Below are positions 44,427 through 63,401 of a stretch of 64,000 bases of DNA, one piece after another. Each line of letters begins with the position of its first letter. The first letter of the stretch is position 1. The translations under genes were made by a program, and so were the position numbers. The notes below the pieces were generated by a model that was given only the letters and a program-made list of their open reading frames with translations, was not told where the DNA came from and did not search any database. The stretch is taken from assembly GCA_902826815.1 (NCBI GenBank), contig CADEGF010000013.1, positions 41,609 to 105,608 on the forward strand. Reading direction: 5' to 3'. This DNA is from an uncultured Mycobacteriaceae bacterium (GTDB lineage Bacteria > Actinomycetota > Actinomycetes > Mycobacteriales > Mycobacteriaceae).

Positions 44427-45299
44427 ATGGATGTCGAATCGTTCGACGAACGATCCGGCACGTCATCACCGCGGGGATGGCTGCGGAACACCAACCACAG
44501 TCCCGGGGTCGTCGCGTTCATCCGGCGCGCCCGACGCGCGCTGCCCGGCGACCCCGACTTCGGAGATCCGTTGTCGGCCGCAGGCGTTGGCGGGCCGAGC
44601 GCGGCCGCCCGAGCGGCGGATCGCCTGCTCGAACGCGACGCCGCGTCCCGGGAGGTCAGCCTTGCGGGCCTGCAGGTGTGGCAGGCGCTCACCGAACGGG
44701 TTTCGGGCAAGCCGGCCAATCGTGAGGTGACGCTGGTCTTTACGGATCTGGTCGGATTCTCGGGCTGGGCGTTGAAGGTCGGAGACGACGCCACGCTGAA
44801 GCTGCTGCGCAGGGTCGCGCAGGTGGTGGAGCCGCCGCTGCTGGAAGCGGGCGGTCACATCGTCAAGCGAATGGGCGACGGCACCATGGCGGTCTTCGCC
44901 GACCCTGCCACCGCCGTCCGTGCGGTTCGGGCCAGTCTGGACGCGGTGAAAATTGTTGAGGTCCAGGGTTACACGCCCAGGATGCGGGCAGGCGTGCACA
45001 CCGGCAGGCCGCAGCGGATCGGCTCGGACTGGCTCGGTGTCGATGTCAACATCGCCGCCCGCGTGATGGAGCGTGCCGCGCGAGGCGGGTTGATCGTGTC
45101 GCAGACGACTATGGACCGAATTCCCGACGAGGACTTCGAGGCGCTCGGTCTGTCCGCAAAGCGCATACGTAAGCAGGTTTTCTCTCCGAAACAGGACGGG
45201 GTACCCGCCGACCTGGCCATGTACCGGGTGAAAACTCGCAGGGAGTTGCCAGGCGACGACGATGAGAACGAAGTCTCGCCGACGCATAGTGGTTGGTGA
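44427..45299 (+). CDS. Class III adenylate cyclase (Rv1647-like)
   Basis: A 290-residue cytosolic protein. The N-terminal 95 residues are an alpha-helical regulatory segment. The cyclase homology domain follows: VTLVFTDLVGFSGW with metal-binding Asp107, HIVKRMGDGTMAVF with Lys147 (adenine-specifying) and metal Asp151, and GVDVNIAARVME with Asp206 (adenine-specifying), Asn208 and Arg212 (transition state). All six canonical catalytic positions are present, so an active, ATP-specific homodimer is expected. M. tuberculosis Rv1647, at the same place, is a characterised adenylate cyclase. The rhomboid-like gene follows two bases after the stop. Confidence 0.93.
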   Translation: MDVESFDERSGTSSPRGWLRNTNHSPGVVAFIRRARRALPGDPDFGDPLSAAGVGGPSAAARAADRLLERDAASREVSLAGLQVWQALTERVSGKPANREVTLVFTDLVGFSGWALKVGDDATLKLLRRVAQVVEPPLLEAGGHIVKRMGDGTMAVFADPATAVRAVRASLDAVKIVEVQGYTPRMRAGVHTGRPQRIGSDWLGVDVNIAARVMERAARGGLIVSQTTMDRIPDEDFEALGLSAKRIRKQVFSPKQDGVPADLAMYRVKTRRELPGDDDENEVSPTHSGW

Positions 45300-45300
45300 G

Positions 45301-46107
45301 ATGTTGTTCGGCTTGCTGCGGGCGCTGGCCCGGATCCGTGTGACCGTCGCCTATGCGGCGATCCTGACCGGTGTGACGACCGCGCTGACGACGCTGGAAC
45401 CCCGGGCGCAAGGCCGGATCATCAGCCATGCCAGCACGAACCTGCACAACCTCAGCCACGGCCATCTCGGCACCTTGTTCGTCAGCGCCTTCGTCATCGA
45501 CGCGGGACCGGTCTATGTCTGGCTGCCCGGCCTGGTGTGCCTGCTTGCGGTCGCCGAACTGCTGTGGCGCAGCGGCCGGCTGATGGCGGCTTTTGGTATC
45601 GGGCACATCGGCGCAACGCTGCTTGTGGCGGTCGGGCTCACCGCGGCTGTCAAACTCGGCTGGTTGTCGACGGAGGTGACGCGCGCGACCGACGTCGGCA
45701 TGAGTTACGGCGCATCCGCTGTGCTCGGGACGTTGACGGCCGCCATCCCTCGCCGGTGGCGACCCGCGTGGACCGGGTGGTGGATCGCGGTCGCCGTCGC
45801 GGTGATCGGCATCGGCAGAGAATTCACCGATGCCGGCCATGCGGTGGCGTTGATGCTCGGCATGTTGGTCGCCACCCGCTTCGGGCAGGCCGCGCGGTGG
45901 ACCCCGCTGCGGGGGCTGTTGCTCGTGGTCGGCGCCGGGTTCGGTTTCCTGATGTTGGCCAACAGCGGTCTGGCCCTGATCGTGGCTACCTGGCTCGGGA
46001 TGGCGGGGGCCGCGCTGGCCGAGGTCGCTGTCGGGCGGCGCCGGGCCCGTCGCGATGCGCCGCTACAGGTCGACACGGAGTGCGTGATGACACCGGGCAT
46101 TGCGTGA
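45301..46107 (+). CDS. Rhomboid-like integral membrane protein (Rv1648-like)
   Basis: A 268-residue protein with about seven transmembrane segments. Rhomboid-like marks are NLHNLSHGHLGTLFVSAFV (the H/N-rich second helix), GHIGATLLV, a serine in VGMSYGASAVLG and a histidine in FTDAGHAVALMLGML, where rhomboids carry GxS and H in helices 4 and 6. The canonical GxSG is altered to GMSY, so protease activity is uncertain. ATG 45301 was chosen because it directly follows the cyclase stop and gives the same 268-residue length as I recall for Rv1648. Linkage to the cyclase suggests a shared pathway. Confidence 0.75.
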   Translation: MLFGLLRALARIRVTVAYAAILTGVTTALTTLEPRAQGRIISHASTNLHNLSHGHLGTLFVSAFVIDAGPVYVWLPGLVCLLAVAELLWRSGRLMAAFGIGHIGATLLVAVGLTAAVKLGWLSTEVTRATDVGMSYGASAVLGTLTAAIPRRWRPAWTGWWIAVAVAVIGIGREFTDAGHAVALMLGMLVATRFGQAARWTPLRGLLLVVGAGFGFLMLANSGLALIVATWLGMAGAALAEVAVGRRRARRDAPLQVDTECVMTPGIA

Positions 46108-47186
<1,079 letters not shown>

Positions 47187-47187
<1 letters not shown>

Positions 47188-49673
47188 TGCGACTTCCCTA
47201 CAGCTGGCTGCGGGACGTTGTCCAAGCCGGCGCACCCGGCTGGGACGTCCCCGCCGACGAACTCGAGCAGGCGCTGATCCGCATCGGCCACGAGGTCGAA
47301 GGCATCATCGGTGTCGGTCCCGTCAGCGGCCCGCTGACTGTCGGCCGCGTTCTCGAGATCGAAGAGCTCACCGAGTTCAAGAAGCCGATCCGCGCCGTCA
47401 AGGTCGACGTCGGTGAGGATGCGCCACGCGATATCGTCTGCGGCGCAACCAACTTCGCTGTTGGCGATCTGGTGGTCGCGGCGCTCCCCGGCACCACGCT
47501 GCCCGGTGACTTCACCATCGCCGCGCGCAAGACGTATGGCCGCACCTCCGACGGGATGATCTGTTCGACGGCCGAACTGCACCTCGGCACCGACCATTCG
47601 GGCATCCTCGTGCTGCCGCCGGGGACGGCCGAACCGGGGACCCCCGCTGCCGACGTGCTCGGCCTCGACGACACCGTGTTCGACCTCGCCATCACCCCCG
47701 ACCGCGGTTACTGCCTTTCGGTCCGCGGCATGGCCCGCGAGATCGCCAACGCCTACGACCTCGACTACGCCGATCCCGCCGATGTCACTCCGCTGCCCGT
47801 CGACGGCGAGGCGCTGCCGGTGGCGATCGACCCGGGCACCGGCGTGCTGCGTTTCGGGCTTCGTCCGGTGACCGGCATCGACCCAGCGGCGGTATCGCCG
47901 TGGTGGCTGCAGAGGCGGTTGTTGCTCAGTGGCATTCGCGCGATCTCACCCGCCGTCGATGTGACGAACTACGTGATGCTCGAACTCGGCCACCCGATGC
48001 ACGCCCATGACCGCAGCCTGATCACAGGCGGCTTCCGGGTGCGCTTCGCCGAGCCGGGGGAGACGGTGGTCACCCTCGACGACATCGAACGCCAATTGGA
48101 CCCCGCCGATGTCCTGATCGTCGACGACGTCGCGACCGCGGCGATCGGCGGTGTGATGGGTGCGGGCACCACCGAGGTACGCGACAGCACCACCGATGTG
48201 CTTCTCGAGGCCGCGGTGTGGGATCCGGCCGCGGTGTCGCGGACCCTGCGGCGGCTGCATCTTCCAAGCGAGGCGGCCCGCCGCTACGAGCGAAGCGTCG
48301 ACCCGGCCGTCTCCGTGGCCGCCCTGGACCGGTGCGCGGCCCTGCTCGCCGAGATCGCAGGCGGCACAGCGGAACCCAAACTGACTGATTGGCGTGGCGA
48401 CCCGCCACGGGAGAACTGGTCACCCCCTGCGGTGAGCATGCCCACCGATCTGCCTGCCCGCACCGCGGGTGTCGACTACCAGGAAGGCACCACACAGCGC
48501 AGGCTCACCCAGATCGGCGCCGACGTGACCGTCGACGGCGCCAGGCTGACCGCCACGCCGCCGAGTTGGCGTCCCGACCTGAAGCAGCCCGCCGACCTCG
48601 TCGAGGAGGTGCTGCGGCTGGAGGGCCTCGAAGGCATACCCTCGGTGCTGCCGCAGGCACCCGCGGGGCGCGGCCTGACCCCGGTGCAGAAACGCCGCCG
48701 CGCGGTCGGTAAGTCGTTGGCGCTCAACGGTTATGTCGAGGTCCTGCCGACGCCGTTCCTCCCTGCGGGCGTGTTCGACCTATGGGGGCTGCCGCCGGAC
48801 GACCCTCGCCGCACCGCCACGCGCGTGCTAAACCCGCTGGAGGCGGAACGGCCCGAACTGGCCACCACCTTGCTGCCCGGCCTGCTGGAGTCGTTGGTCC
48901 GCAACGTATCCCGCGGGGCTGTCGACGCGGGCCTATTCGCGATCGAGCAGGTCGTCGAGCCGACGTCGGAGACCCGTGCCGTCGAACTGATTCCGACCGA
49001 CCGCAGACCGTCCGACGCCGAGGTCGCAACGCTCGACGCGTCGCTGCCGAACCAGCCGGAGCACGTCGGCATTGTGCTGACCGGTCTGCGCGAACCGGCC
49101 GGTCCGTGGGGGCGCGGCCGCCCGGTACACGCCACCGACGCGTTTGAGGCCGTCCGCATCATCGGCCGTGCCGCAGCCGTCGAGTTGACGCTGCGCCCCG
49201 CGCAGTACCTGCCCTGGCATCCCGGCCGCTGCGCCGAGGTGCTCGTCAGCGATACGGTCATCGGCCATGCGGGTCAACTGCATCCGGCGGTCATCGAGCG
49301 AGCGGGGCTGCCGAAGGGGACGTGCGCGGTCGAGGTGAACCTCGACGGCATTCCGCTCACCGAGACGCTGCCCGCACCCGCGGTGTCGCCGTTTCCCGCG
49401 GTGTTCCAGGACATCGCGCTCATCGTCAACGATGAGGTTGCCGCGCAGAGCGTCATCGACGCGGTTCGCGACGGCGCGGGGGAGCTGCTGGAGGACGTCC
49501 GGTTGTTCGACGTGTACACGGGCCCGCAGATCGGCGACGGCCGCAAGTCGTTGGCACTGGCGTTGCGATTCCGTGCAGCCGACCGAACGCTGACCGAAGA
49601 CGAGGCCAGCGCCGCCCGTGACGCCGCGGTCGCCAACGCCGCGCAGCGGGTCGGGGCCGAACAGCGGCGCTGA
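47187..49673 (+). CDS. pheT: Phenylalanyl-tRNA synthetase beta subunit
   Basis: An 828-residue beta subunit. An N-terminal OB-fold tRNA-binding domain ([23 protein letters not shown], residues 40-155) comes first. The B3/B4 editing domain (about 210-390: [36 protein letters not shown]), B5, a catalytic-like core and a C-terminal ferredoxin-like anticodon-binding domain follow ([42 protein letters not shown]). It starts on a TGATG overlap with pheS, ensuring 1:1 synthesis. It is convergent with the FAH-family gene nine bases further on. Confidence 0.97.
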
Positions 49674-49682
49674 GAGCCTCTG

Positions 49683-50522
49683 CTACTGAACCGGATTGGT
49701 GAGTGAGGCCAAGCCGTCGCCGAGTTCGCAACGGACGACATCGCCAGGCACGATCGGCACCGCACCTGGCGTTCCGGTCGACAGGATGTCGCCCGGGTAG
49801 AAGGGCATGACATGACTGTGGAAGCTGAGCAGTTCGGCGGGTGAGAACGTCATGCCCGCAACAGTGTCCTCGCGGTGTATCGCACCGTTGTGCACGGTCG
49901 CGACCCGCAGTTCCGAGAGCGGCCCACCCGCCAACACCTCGTCGAGCGTGATCAGCTCTGGCCCGAACGAGAAGAAGGTCGGGTAGTTCTTCACGCGGGT
50001 GAGAAAGCGCGGATTCTCCAGCAGGATCTCCTCCGCGGTCTGGTCGAGGACCGGCACGACACCCGCGACGTAGTTCATCGCCTCGTCGACTGCCACCTGA
50101 TAGCAGGTGCGCCCGATGACTAGGCCGAGTTCGGCTTCCGCTGTGACGCGCCCGATCCCGGGCGGCACAACGATCGGCTCACCCGGTCCGACGATGGTGT
50201 GGTCGCCCTTGATGAACGACGCGGGCGATGTGCGGGGCGCCTGCTCGCCGAGATCGCCTGCGTGCGCACCGTAGTTCAGGCCGATGCCGAGAATCTTGCG
50301 CGGCCCGGTCCACGGCGCGCCGACCGCTGAATCCGGATCGACACACGCGGCGTCGTCGATGCCCGCGGCCACCGCATCGGCAACCCGATCCAGTGCGCCT
50401 GCATTCAGCAGGGCGAGCAGACCGGATGGCGCGCCTTTCAGGATGCGGTCGGCACGGGCGAGCCTGCCGTCCGGTAGCGCGACACACGCCGCGCCGTCGG
50501 TCTTCAGCGTTCGAAGGCGCAT
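49683..50522 (-). CDS. Fumarylacetoacetate-hydrolase-family protein
   Basis: A 279-residue FAH-family enzyme with the catalytic-domain marks ILGIGLNYGAHAGDLGEQ, FIKGDHTIVGPGEPIVVPPGIGRVTAEAELGLVIGR (metal-binding Glu-x-Glu), and TLDEVLAGGP. Family members hydrolyse or decarboxylate acylpyruvates and 2-oxo acids, or dehydrate sugar-acid intermediates, using Mg2+. The N-terminal 65 residues are the usual small domain. It is the last gene of a four-gene minus-strand operon with an LhgO-like oxidase, a DapA-like aldolase and an SDR, six bases after the SDR. Confidence 0.88.
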   Translation of the reverse strand: MRLRTLKTDGAACVALPDGRLARADRILKGAPSGLLALLNAGALDRVADAVAAGIDDAACVDPDSAVGAPWTGPRKILGIGLNYGAHAGDLGEQAPRTSPASFIKGDHTIVGPGEPIVVPPGIGRVTAEAELGLVIGRTCYQVAVDEAMNYVAGVVPVLDQTAEEILLENPRFLTRVKNYPTFFSFGPELITLDEVLAGGPLSELRVATVHNGAIHREDTVAGMTFSPAELLSFHSHVMPFYPGDILSTGTPGAVPIVPGDVVRCELGDGLASLTNPVQ

Positions 50523-50528
50523 GGTCGT

Positions 50529-51317
50529 CTAAACGACGCTCTTGAGCTGTCCGCCGTCGACGCGGATCACCGAGCCGGTCACGTACGACGCGCGTTCGCT
50601 GCACAGGAACGCCGCGACGTCCGCGTACTCTTCAGGGCGCCCGTAGCGGCCGAGCGCCATCGTCGCCGCACTGGCGGCCATCACATCGTCGGTGCTCTTA
50701 CCCTCTCGGTCCGCCCTGCGTTCGTCGAGGAATTGCGTTCGGGCCGTGGCGATTCGCCCAGGCACGATGATGTTGGACGTCACACCGTCGCGACCCACCT
50801 CGTCGGCGAGCGTCTTCGACCAGGTGTGCAGGCTGGCGCGCAGGGTGTTCGAGATGGCGAGGTTCGGGATGGGGCTGAGTGCACCGCCGGAGGTCGACGT
50901 GAGGATGCGGCCCCAGCCCCGCTCGCGCATACCCGGCAGCACTCGGTCGGTGATCACGATGACCGAAAGGATCATCTGCTCGAAGCTCGACCGCCAGGTG
51001 GCGGCGTCCTGGCCTGCGGCAGGCGTGGGCGGCGGACCGCCGGTATTGTTCACCAGAATGTCAACCGGTCCAAGGGATTTCTCGATCTGGGTCACATGGG
51101 CGTCGACCGAGTCCAGATCGCCCAGATCCCACGTGAGCGGAAGTGCCTTGGCGCCTGCGGCCTCGATCCGCTTCACGGTTTCTGCCAGTTTGTCGGCGGA
51201 GCGCCCTGCCGCGGCGACATTGGCACCTTCTTCGGCGAGGCGCACTGCGATCGCGCTGCCGATGCCCCCGCCCGCGCCGAGTACGAGTGCGGTGCGGCCG
51301 GTGATTCCGAGATCCAT
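50529..51317 (-). CDS. SDR-family protein lacking the usual YxxxK
   Basis: A 262-residue SDR: LVLGAGGGIGSAIAVRLAEEGANV nucleotide motif, NNTGG, and the C-terminal PGRIATARTQFLDERRA and YADVAAFLCSERASYVTGSVIRVDGG are intact. In the active-site region the sequence reads SGGALSPIPNLAISNTLRASLHTWSK, so the classical Tyr-x-x-x-Lys is missing. A subgroup of bacterial SDRs shares this ('LALSN..RA..'), and their chemistry is unclear. The ATG at 51317 has GAAGGAACACAT upstream. It sits between the DapA-like aldolase and the FAH-family gene. Confidence 0.85.
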   Translation of the reverse strand: MDLGITGRTALVLGAGGGIGSAIAVRLAEEGANVAAAGRSADKLAETVKRIEAAGAKALPLTWDLGDLDSVDAHVTQIEKSLGPVDILVNNTGGPPPTPAAGQDAATWRSSFEQMILSVIVITDRVLPGMRERGWGRILTSTSGGALSPIPNLAISNTLRASLHTWSKTLADEVGRDGVTSNIIVPGRIATARTQFLDERRADREGKSTDDVMAASAATMALGRYGRPEEYADVAAFLCSERASYVTGSVIRVDGGQLKSVV

Positions 51318-51327
51318 ATGTGTTCCT

Positions 51328-52224
51328 TCAACGGGTTGCGGTGGCGGTGGGCAGGGTCGCGAGGTGCTTCTCCAACATCGGGATCAGCGCGGTCGGCAGT
51401 GTCAGCGCGGGTGGGCGCACCCTGCCCGTCGCGATCACACCCCGGCGCCGCAGCAGTTCCTTGCGAATCGACAGACCCACTCGCAGCTGTCCCTCGAAGT
51501 TGGCGAGGGGAAGCCAGGGAGCCCATGCGTCGCGGGCACCCTCGAAGCCGCCGTCGCGGTGCGCCTGCAGTACGGCCGCAAGGACGGCCGGATGGCTGAA
51601 GCCCGTCATCGCTCCCGCCGACCCCGCGGCCAGCTCGTCGAGCAGTCCGACGCCGCCGAGGCCACCGAAAACCGGAACGTCGACGTTTGACGCGAGATGC
51701 GCCACGGCGACTGACGTCGGCGGTGTCTCCGATTTCACGCCGACCGCGAATGGGCACGCCGACACGATCTCTACGACCTGTTCATTGGTGACGTTGACGC
51801 CGGAGGCGACAGGATAGTCCTGAATCAGGATGCCGATATGGGTCGCTTCGTGCAGGCGGCGCAGCGAGGCAGCGGCCGCCGCCGGATCGGGGTCGCCGAT
51901 CTGTGCCATCAGCGCTACCGGTGGACGGGGCACCGCATCGAGCAGTCGGCGCGCTTGCCCGACCACGGCGTCGGGGTCCCGTTCAGACAGGCCGAGCACG
52001 TAGGGAAGGTCGGTCGACGATGCGACGGTCTGCGCGACACCGTTGGCCTCGTCAGGGTCAAGTGACGCCGCCTCGCCGAAGACGCCGAGCGCCACCAGGC
52101 CGCCCGCACCGTCGGCGGCGAATGATGCCACCTCGTTTCGCAGCGAGTCGATATCGACAGCGAGACCGTCGTCGAAGGGGGTGGCGAGAACCCCCCAAAG
52201 ACCCTGGGACAGAGGTTGAGTCAC
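51328..52224 (-). CDS. Dihydrodipicolinate-synthase-family aldolase (DapA-like)
   Basis: A 298-residue class I aldolase of the DHDPS/N-acetylneuraminate lyase family. GLWGVLATPFDDGLAVDIDSL, GGLVALGVFGEAASL, LGLSERD, the tyrosine in ILIQDYPVASG and the Schiff-base lysine in FAVGVKSETPP are conserved. The family cleaves or condenses pyruvate with an aldehyde. The true dapA of mycobacteria is usually elsewhere and differently placed, so this is probably a catabolic member acting on a 2-keto-3-deoxy acid. GTG 52224 starts four bases after the LhgO-like stop, with GGAAGG upstream. Confidence 0.87.
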   Translation of the reverse strand: MTQPLSQGLWGVLATPFDDGLAVDIDSLRNEVASFAADGAGGLVALGVFGEAASLDPDEANGVAQTVASSTDLPYVLGLSERDPDAVVGQARRLLDAVPRPPVALMAQIGDPDPAAAAASLRRLHEATHIGILIQDYPVASGVNVTNEQVVEIVSACPFAVGVKSETPPTSVAVAHLASNVDVPVFGGLGGVGLLDELAAGSAGAMTGFSHPAVLAAVLQAHRDGGFEGARDAWAPWLPLANFEGQLRVGLSIRKELLRRRGVIATGRVRPPALTLPTALIPMLEKHLATLPTATATR

Positions 52225-52228
52225 TGAG

Positions 52229-53458
52229 CTACCTTCCTTTTTCTATTGTCTTCACGATGTACTCGGCGATTGCGAGCGACGACGTGGCCGCGGGCGACGG
52301 GGCGTTTCGGAGCAGAACGATACGGTCGCGGACGCTGATCCGGAAGTCGTCGACGAGGCCACCGTCGGAATCGAGCGCCTGCGCTCGGATGCCTGCCACT
52401 CCGGGCACGACGTCGTCGTCGCCCAGTTCGGGTACGTACGCGCGGGCGGCGGCGACGAACCGCCGCTTGCTCAGCGAACCACGCATCTCGCGGATGCCGG
52501 TCCGCCAATGCTGGCGCGCGAAGCGCCAAAATGCCGGTGTGCGAGCCACTTCCGCCACATCCGAGACAGAGATCCTGCCCCATGTGTAGCCCTCGCGTGC
52601 GAGCGCCAGCACCGCGTTGGGGCCGATGAGAACTTCACCGTCCACCCGCGGGGTGACGTGCACGCCAAGGAACGGGTAGCGCGGGTCGGGCACCGGGTAG
52701 ACCAGCCCGTTGACCAGGTTGCGCCGTGCGGGTTTCAGCGCGTAGTACTCGCCGCGGAACGGCATGATCACCGGGTCGGGATCATCACCGGCGAGTTCGG
52801 CCAGCCTGTCGCTCTGCAGCCCGCCGCACACCACGATCCGGTCGAACACCGCCTCGGTGGAACCGTTTGCGCTGCAGGCGGTTACGACGACCTCGGCGCT
52901 CGACGTCCGCAGCCCGATTACCTCGTGCCCGAGCAGGATCGTGGCGCCGTCGGCTGCCGCGTCGGCGGCCAGTGCCCGCGTCACTTCCCCGAAGTTCACG
53001 ATCGACGTGGACGGGGAGTGCAGCGCGGCGACACCGCGCACGTGCGGCTCCAGCTCGCGCAGCTCCTCGGGCCCGATGATCCGCACGCCGGGGACACCGT
53101 TGGCCAATGCCCGCTCCTTGATGTTGTCCAGCCGGGCGCGTTCGGCATCATCGAGGGCCACCAGAACCTTGCCGCATGCGATCCGCCGGATGTTCCGTTC
53201 TTCGCAGAACTCCTCGAGCAGGCTCACTCCGCGGCGGCAGAGGACCGCCTTGTTGGAGCCGGGCTCGTAATACAGGCCGGCATGCACCACGCCGCTGTTC
53301 CGCCCTGTCTGATGAGACGCCAGGCGATCCTCTTTCTCATACAGCGTCACATCGGTATCAGGCCTGCGTTTGAGGATTTCGCGGGCGACCGCAACGCCAA
53401 GGATGCCGCCGCCGATGACACCGACCCGTTCAGTCACCGGCGAGGGCGATTCGGACAC
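52229..53458 (-). CDS. L-2-hydroxyglutarate oxidase-like FAD enzyme
   Basis: A 409-residue flavoprotein of the DAO/LhgO family: GVIGGGILGVAVAREILKR dinucleotide motif at about residue 13, then HQTGRNSGVVHAGLYYEPGSNKAVLCRRG, the LhgO signature. PFRGEYYALKP, GVHVTPRVDGEVLIGPNAVLALAREGY and the C-terminal RIVLLRNAPSPAATSSLAIAEYI follow. It oxidises L-2-hydroxyglutarate or a related 2-hydroxy acid to the 2-oxo acid, passing electrons to the respiratory chain. It is the first gene of the operon continuing to 49683, starts at GTG 53458, and is divergent from argC across a 141-base AT-rich region with ARG boxes. Confidence 0.88.
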   Translation of the reverse strand: MSESPSPVTERVGVIGGGILGVAVAREILKRRPDTDVTLYEKEDRLASHQTGRNSGVVHAGLYYEPGSNKAVLCRRGVSLLEEFCEERNIRRIACGKVLVALDDAERARLDNIKERALANGVPGVRIIGPEELRELEPHVRGVAALHSPSTSIVNFGEVTRALAADAAADGATILLGHEVIGLRTSSAEVVVTACSANGSTEAVFDRIVVCGGLQSDRLAELAGDDPDPVIMPFRGEYYALKPARRNLVNGLVYPVPDPRYPFLGVHVTPRVDGEVLIGPNAVLALAREGYTWGRISVSDVAEVARTPAFWRFARQHWRTGIREMRGSLSKRRFVAAARAYVPELGDDDVVPGVAGIRAQALDSDGGLVDDFRISVRDRIVLLRNAPSPAATSSLAIAEYIVKTIEKGR

Positions 53459-53554
53459 GTGGCCTTCCTGAGCGTGAGACGGGGCAGGGTTCTCACCATT
53501 CTTGTCACGATCGGCAGCGACGGTGGGATTTCATAGAATATAACGCCCACCACC

Positions 53555-55877
<2,323 letters not shown>

Positions 55878-55881
<4 letters not shown>

Positions 55882-56746
55882 CGGCATCGACTCAGACCAA
55901 GGCCGATGTGCTCGCCGCAGCGCTGCCGTGGCTGAAAGCGCTGAACGACAAGATCGTCGTGGTCAAATACGGCGGAAATGCGATGACCGACGACGCGCTG
56001 CGGCGCGCGTTCGCGGCTGACATGGTCTTCCTGCGCAACTGTGGTATTCATCCCGTCGTCGTGCACGGCGGCGGCCCGCAGATCAGCACGATGCTGAAAC
56101 GTCTCGGTATCGAAGGCGACTTCAAGGGTGGGTTTCGCGTCACAACGCCCGAGGTGCTCGACGTGGCCCGGATGGTGCTGTTCGGCCAGGTTGGACGCGA
56201 GCTGGTGAACCTGATCAACATGCACGGACCCTACGCCGTCGGCATCACCGGCGAAGACGCGCATCTGTTCACCGCGGTTCGGCGCAGCGTCACGGTCGAC
56301 GGGGTCGCAACCGATATCGGCCTGGTCGGTGATGTGGAGCGGGTGAACACCGACGCAGTGCTGGATCTGATTGCCGCAGGCCGTATTCCGGTGGTGTCCA
56401 CGATCGCTCCCGATGTGGACGGCGTCGTACACAACATCAACGCCGATACCGCTGCCGCAGCGCTGGCGGAGGCGCTCGGCGCCGAGAAGCTGCTGATGCT
56501 CACCGATGTCGAGGGCCTCTACACGAGTTGGCCCGACCGCGACTCACTGGTGAGCGAGATCGACGTTGCCGCACTGACACAACTCCTGCCGACGCTGGAG
56601 GCGGGCATGGTGCCGAAGATCGAGGCCTGCATGCGGGCGGTCGGAGCCGGAGTGCCGAGTGCACACGTCATCGACGGCCGCGTTGAACATTGCGTCCTTG
56701 TCGAGTTGTTCACCGATGAGGGGACAGGGACGAAGGTGGTGAGCGC

Positions 56747-56750
<4 letters not shown>
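55878..56750 (+). CDS. argB: Acetylglutamate kinase
   Basis: A 290-residue amino-acid kinase: [102 protein letters not shown]. It phosphorylates N-acetylglutamate, the controlled step of the pathway. The GFRVT region and helical N-terminus resemble arginine-sensitive hexameric enzymes. ATG 55878 overlaps the argJ stop. The longer frame from 55719 lies inside argJ. It overlaps argD as ATGA. Confidence 0.96.
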
Positions 56751-59330
<2,580 letters not shown>

Positions 59331-59356
59331 AGCTGTTACTTAAGGAGATTGGTTAC

Positions 59357-62738
<3,382 letters not shown>

Positions 62739-62795
62739 CAGACGCCAAACGTTAATGCACGGCGGCCCTGCCCGTAGCTACTAACATTGCGCATC

Positions 62796-63401
62796 ATGGA
62801 GGGGAATCCACCGGCACCGGTCGAGCCGACCAGCCGATGGAGTCGGTGGTTTGCGCGCCTGAGCGCTCCGCAGACGCGACGGGTGGCACTTCTCCTCGTT
62901 CTCGTCGCGACCGCGGCCTTCGGCGGTCTGGACACCGTCAACAAACAGGTCACCCCGTTCAAACCGGGTGAGGAGTTCAACGACGGCCAGTACACCGTCA
63001 CGATCGAACGCGCGCGGATGGTAAACGAACTGAAGGGAACCTTTGGCTCCCCGAAGCCTGGGATGAAGTATCTGGGCGTACTCACCACACTGCGCAACGA
63101 CGGCACTATGCCAGGCCGTCTCCGCGACCAGCTGGACCTGCGGGATGTGCCCGACACGGAGTTCTTCGGCGCCTTCCGGTTTCGCGACGGCTCGGCGATT
63201 CAGAATCTCGGCCCAGGGCTGACCGAGCAACTGGTGTTCTCCTGGCAGGTTCCCGATGCCGTCGCGCAGTCGCTTCAGTCGGTGACGATCCGCGTCTGGA
63301 AGAAGACGTATACACAGCTGAAGGTCAGTTACGGCGGCAACGAGTGGATCGACACCGACAACTACGGGCAGATCGTCGTGCCCCTGCAGGAGCCGACGTG
63401 A
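62796..63401 (+). CDS. Membrane-anchored protein of unknown function (DUF4352-like)
   Basis: A 201-residue protein with a cytosolic N-terminus, one transmembrane segment (VALLLVLVATAAFGGL, about residues 30-48) and an extracytoplasmic beta-sandwich: NDGQYTVTIERARMVNE, GMKYLGVLTTLRNDGTM, VTIRVWKKTYTQLKV. This resembles the DUF4352/telokin-like domains of exported actinobacterial proteins. ATG 62796 may be leaderless: TAACAT ends eight bases upstream. The stop overlaps the GTG of the next gene. Confidence 0.7.
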   Translation: MEGNPPAPVEPTSRWSRWFARLSAPQTRRVALLLVLVATAAFGGLDTVNKQVTPFKPGEEFNDGQYTVTIERARMVNELKGTFGSPKPGMKYLGVLTTLRNDGTMPGRLRDQLDLRDVPDTEFFGAFRFRDGSAIQNLGPGLTEQLVFSWQVPDAVAQSLQSVTIRVWKKTYTQLKVSYGGNEWIDTDNYGQIVVPLQEPT

